From NCBI GenBank assembly GCA_018806985.1, contig JADANN010000333.1, positions 62,001-126,000 of the forward strand: a stretch of DNA of 64,000 bases, written 5' to 3'. Shown piece after piece: positions 24,197-35,600 of this stretch (its first letter is position 1; each line of letters begins with the position of its first letter). The translations under genes and the position numbers were made by a program. This DNA comes from Angiostrongylus vasorum (Eukaryota; Nematoda; Chromadorea; Rhabditida; Metastrongylidae). The notes beneath the pieces were generated by a model that worked only from the letters and a program-made list of their open reading frames with translations, did not search any database and was not told the DNA's origin.

Positions 24197-24454
24197 TGAA
24201 AATATCAGCTGTTTAGTCCTTACAAGGATAATTTCAAAATTCGTGGATAATAATTTGCGAAGGATGTACCTGTAATTGTGGATCGTCTTCCATGTGCTTC
24301 TTTTTGGAATGTTCATGGTGCTTTCTTGTCATCGAACTTGATATCGACGGATAGCACTGATCAATCTAAAGAAATTATCACTAGCCGATATTAAAACTTT
24401 TATCTTGCGGGTGAGTTCCAAAAGAAAGCTTGCACTATATATTACAGGAAATTT

Positions 24455-24612
24455 TGAACTTTTATTTACTGCCTACTATTTTTTCATGGCATGGTATAAT
24501 GTGAAAACAATCACAAAGATACTGAGACATGAGCAGAACTCTGAATCTCATGTGAGCTTCGAACACGCGAGTACTCTTTCCGGAGACTCGCGTGCTATCC
24601 ACTAAACCAACC
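24455..24612 (-). mobile_element. SINE-B copy
   Basis: On the minus strand the head reads GTTGGTTTAGTGGATAGCAC (box A) with GTGTTCGAAGC (box B); the tail is the family's TTATTTACTGCCTACTA region on the plus strand. Confidence 0.6.
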
Positions 24613-24814
24613 GAGACCTTTGCTTGACATTTCTCATAGCCGTGTATTTTTACCCTAACGCTGCCATCAGCAATTACCCATCAACGGGAATGATCTGGAG
24701 AGCACAAATCGGTATTGAACGCAGATAAACCGATGTTGTAGTCGAAATAACTATGTCTCAACTTGATGATAGCACGTAGGAATAAAAAGAAAAAGGCTGA
24801 GAGGAAGACAATGA

Positions 24815-24960
24815 AAGGGCGTCGGTTGGTGCAATGGATAAAACGTGGGCTCTCGAAAGAAGTAGTCAGGGGTTCGAAGCCCTAAAGAAGTTCCGAGTTT
24901 TGCTCATATCTCAGCATCCTTGTGGTTATACTGTATTTATTTGAGGTTAATACCTTCGTT
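24815..24960 (+). mobile_element. SINE-B copy with the clearest tRNA head
   Basis: GTTGGTGCAATGGATAAAAC serves as box A and GGGGTTCGAAGCCC as box B. It is followed by CGAGTTTTGCTCATATCTCA and a TGTATTTATT tail. It shows that the family is tRNA-derived. Confidence 0.65.
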
Positions 24961-25524
24961 CAAAGAATCTTAGATCTGTAAGAGGTATTCTAATGAAAGT
25001 GAAAAATGCCTAGGTTTTTTTCTTCCTTTTTAAACATGGTTGTGAATTTAAGTGTTAACTAACCATGAGTGAACCGTTATGTTGAATTGTCTTCGCAGTA
25101 ATTGTCACATCATGTCCATTGATAGTCATTTCACACTAAAAAGAAAGAAGAAGGGATTAAACGTTTTAAGATGTTACAAATCTCAGAACCTGATCCATTT
25201 ATTTACCAACGATGTCACTGCGCTATCGTCAACACCATCACGCTGTGACAACAATGAGAGGTGACTATATTTTCTTTCCGACAAAACTAACTACAGATAT
25301 GAATTGGCTCGGGTATTTTTAGTCTGATGGAGCACCAAATGACGAAACAACGTCTTCGTTTCAAGGAAAAAAAGAAAAAAAATCCTTGTAGTGATTCAGT
25401 GGAGAGGAAATGAAAAAAAAGACGTTTAGATGATTCATAATAAGCAATTCAATTAGAGGCTATGTCATATTTTTTGACAGTATACATCTAACAGTGATAT
25501 TAGTCTAACCTAAAGGATAAAAGG

Positions 25525-25650
25525 AAGGAGAAAACTCTTGGTGTTGGTCGATCGCTGAGGGATGGAAAGCTTGGTGAACCTGAGGCATAGGGATCGATCC
25601 CATGTGTATTGCAGGGTGCCCCCCGTCCACTGCGCTACATATGCCCCATA
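25525..25650 (-). mobile_element. SINE-A copy, internally deleted
   Basis: It joins the family end (GTTGGTCGATCGCTGAGGGATGG) directly to the tRNA-like head (GGGATCGATCCC, GTAGCGCAGTGG on the minus strand), missing about 150 bases of body. Confidence 0.65.
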
Positions 25651-26568
25651 ACTCTAACCAAGTGAATGAAAATATAGTGAGCCTTGATATATCATAGAAG
25701 ACTACTTATATTTTGATAGGTGGTTGGACTACGATTAAAACAGAGCTTAAATTTATGTAAAACAACAAAAAAAATCCGCACCCAAAAAAATGCTGTCATC
25801 TGATTCGTATGATATCGATTCGGTAGAACAAACAAGATATCGATCCGTTGGAAGAGGAGAAACCGCGTGATATCGATAATGATAGTATGTCGGTGGTTTA
25901 AAACCCAACTATCACTTTTCTTCGCGAATTTTTTTGATCTACTAGCTAAGGATTAATCGATAAGATATTTGAGTCTTCTAGTTAATAAATAATCTGTACC
26001 TTGCCTCCAGTGAGAGCGCAAATCGTGTACACTGCGAATTCGAATTCTGGTGACGTATTCAGTAACATTGATGATTTCATATTATTCCATTGATACCATG
26101 AGAATTGTAGCAGTACATGAACGCTCTGAACGAGAAGAAATCGATTTTGATGATATCCATTAACCAGACAGATGCAAACATTCCTTGTTGACGTTGAATA
26201 AAATTTGAGATCAGAATAATTTCAACTCCTATAAAACGCCTTGTAAGCTCAGAAACTCTTAGAAAACCATGCAGTGACCAGATTTTCAACAAGGCTTCAA
26301 TTTCCTGCACTTCTCCATGATTCGCTTCGTGAGCTTTCTTCGGAGAACAGATCGTCAGAGATGATAGTCATTGATCAGTCGACCTCGGCTAGCTATTCAT
26401 CACATCACGTGCTTTCCACAGTCACAAATCCCGAACATCATTCACCATAGCAGGGACTTCCTACCAGTGATAGCGAAAATTGATTGGCTATCAAAAAATA
26501 TTGATGTATTGATTCGTATCCTCATTGTTTTCCTTCTACGAGAGCGTTGAACGTTTAAATCTTAAATA

Positions 26569-26722
26569 GGTGTCGCAGGATTTTCACGTGTAGCGTTTTT
26601 TATTTTGGTGTTCTTCATTGTCTATGTGACATTCGTCTTCTATCTGTACGGACATAACGAATTCATACAAATTGCCACGATAGTGATCGCTATTCATTAT
26701 CGATTTTTAGTAATCATCTGAC
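26569..26722 (+). other. Orphan hydrophobic reading frame, possible terminal membrane exon
   Basis: An open frame follows a possible acceptor (AATAG|GTGTC or TCGCAG|GATTT) and runs to TGA. It contains SRVAFFILVFFIVYVTFVF, a convincing membrane span, followed by YLYGHNEF and a second hydrophobic run. The pattern loosely recalls the last membrane helix of Cys-loop receptor subunits, but no upstream partner exons were seen, so this may be chance or a decayed gene. It lies between EndoU-A and the potassium channel on the channel strand. Confidence 0.2.
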
Positions 26723-27216
26723 GGTCGTTCACCGTGTCGTCCTTTCACCTATAGTTTCAGGATACCAGAGACAGTTTTCTACTACTTATATTTGAAAAAA
26801 GACCTTGCCCTCTTTCATAAAGTCTACTTAAGTACTCGAATTCATCGTTGACCCATCATGGCGAGCCACAATGAGTCGTGCGGCTTCCAGCACAATTACC
26901 ATTTAACTGATAAATTTGTGTACCAGCAAGTTTTTCTTGCCATGGAGTCACAAAATCCATGCAAAGGCTTTCTACTAGTTAATACCTCTCACGACTTTGT
27001 GCTATGTTGTCACCAGATTGGTCAAATTTGCTCTCATTTCGTAGGAAGCTATTACCAAGGTGAACACCATCTGTATATCGTAGTTCGACGCCCAGTGACA
27101 ACCTAGCTATGATGAGACCGGAAACTTTTGACAGGCTCCCATAATTTTTTGAACGGGAATCCGAAAACAGCACTTAGTTGAGCTTGAAACTCTTAAGAAT
27201 TGTTTAATATTTTCAG

Positions 27217-27843
27217 CATCATAGCCTATCTACTAAACGTCTAGTGTTTGATGATCAACTGAAGAGATGTCATCGCCAGAACGTTATCATGAACATTATC
27301 GGCTATCCACAGCAAGTCGAGACACAATCCAGGTAATATGTAACACGACAATGAAGTAAATTCTTCCAGAATATTCAGGAATACGGATAATTATAGCTAA
27401 ATAATCGAATGCGACTTATTCGACGTTTCCGTTTCCGTATCTACGATTTTCTGGATCATCCACTGAAAGATAACAGTACATGGTATCATTTTGGTGTGTT
27501 CATCTCTACATTCTACACTTTGCCTTTCTACATATCCTATGAGTCCAACGAATAAAAAATCGGAAAAAGATGAAAGAGAACGATGATCACTCAATAGTAT
27601 TATTTTTGATATAACCACGGTATGTAAGAGTGAAAATAATTCAATTTTCGAAGAATCATAGTGTTATTTTTTGAATGAAATTATTGTTTTTAATATAAAT
27701 CATACGTTCTCTGTTCTGAGCTCCTAACACCTACAAAAAAACATGTACGAAGTTATTGACGATGTTTGGCGAACTTTGGACTCCTGAAAAGGAGAGAAAT
27801 TCTCTTTTCCTTAATTATACTAACTTCTATATAGATACACATA

Positions 27844-27880
<37 letters not shown>

Positions 27881-28001
27881 ATAAATATATATATATATAT
27901 AAATAAATGGATAGATATATAGATAGGTAGATAGATAGATAGATAGGTGGTTAGATGGACATTCTATATATATATATTCTTCTACATAGTATATATATAT
28001 A

Positions 28002-28044
<43 letters not shown>

Positions 28045-31000
28045 TTCCTCTGGTCCACAAGGGCTGCGACAGCCTGTCGTGGTGACGAGGTGGGACAAAC
28101 TTTGGCCAGGCTGTCTTCGGGATTCCAGGGAACCAACCACTAATAGCTTAACCAGCAAATCTCCGAAAAATGGTGATTATGCTGGGGCCCGTACAACTAG
28201 TGATGACGGCCGTTCAAGTAACAAGTCAAGTAAATATTCTTCTATATAGACGTCTTCCATACATCTTCTACATGATCCGGTTCGATGCGAGATGAAGACG
28301 CCACTTCTATATATTTCCTATTTTTTGTTTATTATATCAGTACAGAAGATGTACAAACCTTAGACAACTATTTCAACCAAACTAGGACGAGAAATTTTGT
28401 GATGGGAGTGTCTGGTTTTTACAAATATCTATTCCAGTCAGAATGAAACTAAGTAGTAAATGTCAAACTACATAGAACGACCTTTAAAACCTTTCAAACA
28501 GTGTTTATAAGACTTTGTAATAATTAAAAATGCAAAGATCTCATGAAGAAAGACAGTTGTTTAAGTTTTAGGTACCTTCGGTTTAGTACTTCTGGCTGTG
28601 GTACTGGGTGCAGCTAATTCACGGCATGATCCATTTCTTAGCGATGTTCACTTCTATTTGGAGGTTACGTTGGCAGTTTTTTTTATTTGCGAATTTGCTG
28701 TGCGTATGTGGCGCATATCAGATGCGAGATATACTACATGCAGAGGTAAGAGATAAGAAAACATTCGAACATAGTGATGTGACCTAAAGCAGTAGAAGAA
28801 AACATACGTATCGATTCACCGCTTTTTTTAATAGTAGTGCTGTCAACGCTGTTTTAAAGGGTTCACGTTTAAGTGCTATCTTCTAGTAATTGTATGTTCT
28901 CTCTTTATAAAGATTTATGTGGACCTCTGAACAAATTCTTCTTGAGTAGAAATGTTTCTCTTCCTGAAATCCTAGAACAGTGCTTCCATGGATTCTAAAC
29001 ATTAACAGCACGAGGATTTTCCTGGTCGGACAGAGACTTTCCAACTTGAAAGGAGACTTCATCCAGTAGAAGGGAGGGAAATGCCTTACATTGGTTTACT
29101 GTTGTCTGGCTTTCCGAACAAAATGATAAAGCTTTCGAGGCTGATCATTCCCTGAGGGGGTTGAGGGGTGCATCATGCATTTCAATTCATCAAGCATCGT
29201 TAATAAAATGAATTTTGATGACCAATCGATGTAGGTGTCAGCCATGGAACGATGAAGCATGTTTAGAATAGCCACCAGTGTGTGCACAGGAAGAGAGCAG
29301 AAGGAAGGAGCGCTGAAATTGGCGCGACAAGTAGTCATTTACCATGGCTACAAAACTGTAGCTCCTCAGATTTCGAGAAAGAATCGCACTACCAAACGAT
29401 AAGTCTAGTAAGAGTACGGTCCCATCTATCCCGTCTTTCATTTGTATCGAAATAAGTGCAGTAATAAAATATTGCTTAAAAAGGGTTGGTTTGGAGAAGA
29501 AGTGGTTGAAATACCACCGAACGGTTTAAGATATCGGCCATTTTGTAACCGTTTGTATGATCGTCCATGCGAAACGCACGATTGAATGATTTGTCCCACG
29601 GTAGAGGAAGCGATTGCATGAGTTCGGACACGATGTACCTCATATCCCATGAAGAATGCGGGGATAAATTTATTGTCGAAACGGGTTGACCATTGTGCCT
29701 TTATTTCAGAAAAAAAAACAGCTGGACGGTAAGAGTAAAGTGAAGTGAAATACGCCACTACGCGCACATAGCACACATATACAACGGAGGTTTTGATGTA
29801 AAAAATGACCACGACCATGGGAATCTAAAACATCAGCTCGTAAAACCTTCAAAACATTCTGAATAAATTCCAGAAATCCAAAAGTGGGTCACAACGAGGA
29901 GCGCCTGTCCAAGTCATGATCATGCAAGAGGTCACATAGCATCAGATTGATATTTTAAGTGGGTGAGGCTCATTAACCATCCATGTGAGCTCTGCACCGT
30001 TGGTCTCCATGTAGCATACTCAATAGAAGACTCATAGAGAGCGGTGAATGTTTGAAAAACTCAGAGGCCGCTTTATACACAATCCGATTGGAAATTAGGT
30101 ATTGCAGTTCTTTTTTGTTGTGGTTATGGATGTGTTTTGGCCGACTGGGCGCTGTTAACTTGACGCTTCCAAGCTCTGTAGAGGGCGCAATCAGCCGAAA
30201 CGTCAGCCGATGCGATTAAATACTGAATAATAACAACCTCATATGTTTCTATGAAGAAAATAGATTATTACTTATCACTGCCAAAGCTAGTAGAAAGTTA
30301 ATTTTGGGAATTATAAAGTCAATGTTTTCGTCCTTCCGGAGAACTCTGGTAGCAATTTTTCTCATCTTCGAGGGATGGAAGACTTGACGAACTGAGTAGG
30401 TGGAGTCGAAACATCAACCACCTGTGTATTGCAGGGCGCATCTAACCACTGAGCTATACCGGTCGAACTTCTCCAAATTTCAAATGGGACTGTCAAACAC
30501 AGTCTCAATTCTAAACGTTTAAGACTGTAGTCAAATTCTAGCCACCCATCCTAGTTCGACACCCATGAACGCCTCCTGATCGCAGCAACGTGATAAACCA
30601 CTTAGTAGAAATTGAAAAGCTGTTGGCATACTTTATTTACTGGAACTAATTTTTTTTATTGCTTTAGGATCAATCTTTCTTCCAAAACATGACCATGGCG
30701 TATTTAGATTATGTCATAACGAGATTTGTTGGAGTTGCGCTTTGCTTCTTTGAGAGTCTTCTTCGTCAAATCAAAAGGTCTTTGATTCCAGGTCGACTAC
30801 GGTATCTTGCACGTTTTGTTTGCGTTATCGATGTGATCATAATACTAGTAACCATAACAATAATGTATTTGGATAGAACTTATATATCTGAAGATACCGT
30901 CGACTATCTGAGATTTGTAAAGGTATATTCGTTGAACATCAAACGAAAAAAAAGTCAGTTTTTTTCGGCTAGAAACCTCTGCGGTCACTAAAAAAACTTT

Positions 31001-32562
31001 TCACATAGATGCTTCGACTTTTCCACATTGATCGACAATTGACAACATGGCATCTCATAAAGGATATGATGGTGTTGAGCAAGTGATTTTTTATTTACCA
31101 TGTTTTCAGCCATACGGTGCTTTTCATTTCCCCACTTATTAAAAAAAATAACAGTCGAAAGTCAATTAAATTCCGACGTCACAGTGTTAGCCTTTTATTT
31201 GCCGCCTACTATAATTTTTTCGCGGCAGGGTGTAATGTGAATTAATACCACGAGGATGTTGAGATATTTACAAAATTTGGACGCCGGGCCAGGTCGAACC
31301 ACATCTACCCTTTCCGAGGTTTCACGTTTACACACTGCACCACTGTGGCTCTTGTTTTCCGTTTCTTTCATCTAGTTTTCTACCTGACGCTGCCATCAGC
31401 AGTCGCCCATCAGCGAGATGATTACGCCCGGTTTGTAGACGGAGATACACCGGAAACGGTAATCATGGTTCGATCTGGTCCGGGCTCCAAGTTTTGCGAA
31501 TATCTCAGCACCGTTGTGGTTAAATTTCAAGAATTCCATAAAAGTAATGGTTGTTGAGCTTAATATCAAATAGTTGAAACTTATTCCTTCATATATCGGT
31601 TTGAATGCTTCTTCCTATATCGATATAAAAATAGAAGACAAAGTTTTCAGCGTCGATCAACCCATGGGGATGCCCCGTGCATTCGAATCCATTCATAGTA
31701 TTGTAGAGGCCATTAAGTGCATATCTGGCTTATACGATAACCTGTGGAAAGCCTGTCCGATGTCTGAAGTCAGTGTTTCTGTCTTCAAGAAATGTCCGGT
31801 ACCAATTTCCCAACCTCGGACAGAATGAAGGCTTGGTGAACCCAGAGTACTACATCGAACTAGCGTGCAAAAATCTTCGCAAATCCTTGTCATAATCTCA
31901 TTTTGTCTTGCTCACCATATATTCTGCGCTACTGAAGAACCCGTATCCTTGTCTATCGTATCATCTCTTTCTAGTTTAATTGTTTTGATGATGCTGAGGT
32001 ATTTGCAAAACTCCGGACCGCAGGTGTCTACGGTGGGGAACGAGCGCGCTATTGTCCTTTACGCGGGAGTAGCGCGCTCACCACCACACCATGCGGGTCC
32101 TTCGTTTCGGCTCTCTCTCAGTTAGTTCGTTCCTCACCGCAGACACCTGCGGTCCGGAGTTTTGCAAATATCTCAGCATCATTAAAGTTATATTTCGCAA
32201 TATATACACTGCCCTTAAAAAGAGTAGGCAGTAAATAATAAGTTAAAATCAATTGTTTTGGTTTGTACTTGTTGCATAGAAGAAAAAAGTTTGAAAAAAT
32301 AAGTAAGAAATCGCATTAGATTTGTTACAATCGTTTTTTTTTGAATACAGAACCAATAAGTTACTTCTAGATTGGATATTGGAATCCCCTTTGGTCAATA
32401 ATACATATTTTAGATGGGAATTATTTGCCACATATTACATTACCTTTGTTTTATGCCAACTTATGGTGAACCTCATATTTGTCGCTGAAAACGAGGGTGT
32501 CGTCTTTCTTCTGCCACAGAACACGTCAGAAATACGAAGTTTGTCATCATAACATTACTGCT

Positions 32563-32609
<47 letters not shown>

Positions 32610-35600
32610 TATATATACGGGTGTATATGCATATATATATATATGTATATATAAGTATATATATGTACGTGCATGTCTATGTATGCACATGTATATTTTC
32701 CTTTAGAATCCGAAACGTTTTCCACTCTCGCCCACGCTTGGTGGTTCACAGTGATTACGATACCAACAATTGGGTACGATTTTTCGAAATAAAATGACAA
32801 ATGTTCCTCTATTATATTTATTATATTAACTAGCTCATAACTGTTATTGTTAGTACTAATATTTTTTAATCAAGTATTTGTCCTTATTTTGTTAAGTTAA
32901 TAAGCTGAAATAGAGTTATTATAGAATAGAAAAAGTTGAATGAGTCTCAGTTTTCAGAATTGCGCATCTTCATTTCTCATAGTTCAGTGCCGTCAGAGAA
33001 CTTTTGGGTTATCGTTATTTTCTAAACAATGATGCAAGGATGAGCTGTAAAAAGTGTTTGAAGAACGAAAAGAACTATATGACGCCATGTTAATGCCAAA
33101 GACAATAAATTTATAAACTATAATAAACGTAACTTTTTTTGGACTTTAATAAATGGCTCCTCCCAACGGTTTGCCGCCTCATAGTGGCTAGGTGGTGTTC
33201 CTGGGTGTCGGGCTGCGATGTACATCGGGGGGATTCGTCCCACCGGCAGGGTCTCCCAAGCTGAGGGAGTCCGGGGTTTCCATCAAGAAGCCTAGCTAAG
33301 AGTAGACCAATACCAGGACCCACCATCGTCCTGGTATCGAAGTCGCATGGTGGCAAATCTCCCCCTGATCCACAAGGGCTGCGACCACTTGTGGTAGTGA
33401 AAACCTGGGGCAAACTTTGGCCAGGGTGACCTTGGGATTCCAGGGAACCACAATGGCTTAGCCAGCAAATCCCAGAAAAATGGAGATTATGCTGAGGCCC
33501 GCACAATCAGTGAGGGCGGGCCATCCAAGTATAAAGTAAGTATAATAAATAGCTACTATACTATATGAACTATAATAAGTGACTATAATGATACGCGCGG
33601 AGATGAGTTCTTGAGAAAACGAAGACCATATTGTTTCTAGTAAAACTCGCATGGTGAAGTAAGGCCAAATGCAAAGAGGCAGCATACTGTATGTATTCTC
33701 CTTATTTTTTTTCGAATTCTAATGACTTCTAACCCTCGCAACGGTTTACCGCCTCATCGTGGCTAGGAGGTGTTCCTGGGTGTCGGACTGCGATTTACAG
33801 CGGGGGGGAATTCTTCCCTCCGGCAGGATCTCCCAGGGTGAGAAGGAGTCCGGCGTTTCCACCAGGGAGCCTAGCTAAGAGTAAACCAATACCAGGATCC
33901 ACCACCGTCCTAGTATCAAAGTGCATGGTGGCAAATCTCCCTCTGTTCCACAAGGGCTGCAACTGTCTGTGGTGGTGAAGACCTGGGGCAGACTTTAGCC
34001 AGGCTGACCTCGGGTTTCTAGGGAACCACAATGGCTAAACTAGCAATACTCCGAAAAATGGACACGGCTGGGGCCCGTACAATCAATGAGGACGGGCCGT
34101 TCTAGTACCAAATAAGCCAGTGAATTCCAACCAAACATTTTATCTATTACTAGCTGAAATTTTCGATGATGACTATTTTTCATAAGCAAGAAAACTCCAC
34201 AAGTCTTTTAATTCTTCTTTGGACCACCTTTATCCATTCAACGAGTTTTATCACATGCCACTGCAGTTGACGTGCTGAATATATCATCTGTATAATCAGT
34301 TCTCCCTTCATCAGAGCTACTCGAATCGACTGCTTGCACTTGTCCGAGTCGCCTGACTGAGTTACCCTATGCGCTTCTCTACTCAAATGACACAAAGAGC
34401 AGTACATTTTTTTTATGTTGAGAATTCTGATAAAAAATCTGAACATCGGCTCGTTAATTCCACTCTATGCACAAGTCTAGTGTTAAACAAACGTACCACA
34501 GGAAATTTGGTGTTTGCCATTTTTGCTTTTCTAACAGCGCACCACCAGATCTCTAGTGATCTAATCGTTGTTCACATCCTTTATATTACTTGCTTGAAAC
34601 GTTGTGGAATCGAGAATGTTAAGCAGAAAGCCGATTTTTCCTTGCTTTCATCATTAGATTCCCAGTGTGTGGGATGTATGTATGCATAAACTTTATTATG
34701 CAGTGTGTTGATTAAGAAAGAAGCTCTTAAAAGGTATGGTGATATTGTGCCATCACAATCGTCATCGAAGATCGTCGTGTGCGTTCTGGGATTTCTCGCA
34801 TATTGCACATTTGTGGCTGCTTCAACTCAAATATCTGTAGGTTCGAGATTCCACAAGTTATAATTTTCTTCCGCGAATTTCTTCACCATTTCTTCTTATT
34901 TATATACATTCTCCTCTCTGGTTGACTGCTTCATTGTAGTAGGTGTCAAAATACGATCCACAGTGGGTGTCTTCTCAATCCAAAAGGACCATACAGACTG
35001 AGAAGAAAATCGACAGTTGTAACTTGGTTAACAGTACACAAATGCCAGACATCGCCTGCATTCTGCTACAAAAGTCGTAACGTGGAAACTTGCATTCATC
35101 TTACAGTATCCGGGGGAAAGGATTTGGTGGTAGTCAACAGTATTTATCGATTGTAACTTTCATGACTATTTTTCGCTTCTAACCGGTAACTCAACAAAAC
35201 AACGATTACGAAGCACCACGGTGATGAACTTTATTGAAACCGCTTTTCATGTACTAAAATAAAAATTACCGTAGAACGAATCCTTTTGGAGGTTCCTAGT
35301 CGATACCGAATTGTTTTTTCTTCAAATATTGGCCATTTTCATTATGGAATGCACTAATTAAATACCTTCGTATAATCACTTGGAATGAGGATAGGTAGCG
35401 CAGTGACAGTGATGCTGTTCATTGCTAGCACGGTGCTGGTTCGACTCTGTACTGGGCTCATCAAGTCTCTCATCCATCAGCGCTCGGCAAATTGGTGTCA
35501 GACTTGTATGGGAACAGTTTATGTCTCGCAATCCAAGTGTGGATATTGTAACTCTGTTATCCTAAGACTCCAAAGAGAGTCAACTAGGCCATCACTCAAT

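Larger units (their letters stand above)
28572..31082 (+). other. KCNQ voltage-sensor exons (S1-S4)
   Basis: Three exons encode the voltage sensor. Exon 28572-28745 gives S1 (FGLVLLAVVLGAANS) and S2 (YLEVTLAVFFICEFAVRMW), keeping the two S2 glutamates and the charge-transfer phenylalanine. Exon 30792-30922 gives GRLRYLARF and S3 (VIDVIIILVTI) with the conserved S3 aspartate. It ends with VDYLRFVK, the first half of S4, and exon 31009-31082 supplies MLRLFHIDRQ. Counting against the human KCNQ1 S4, the first arginine position is aspartate, the second is arginine, the glutamine position is lysine, and the last Arg, His and Arg are kept. Confidence 0.85.

Noticed and set aside
24815..24880. tRNA-like sequence with good A and B boxes
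   Set aside because: It continues into the SINE-B body and tail, and the acceptor and anticodon stems are poor, so it is a SINE head and not a tRNA gene.
33111..33506. 131-codon minus-strand frame
   Set aside because: Lies almost entirely inside a SINE-C copy; similar frames occur in other copies of the repeat.
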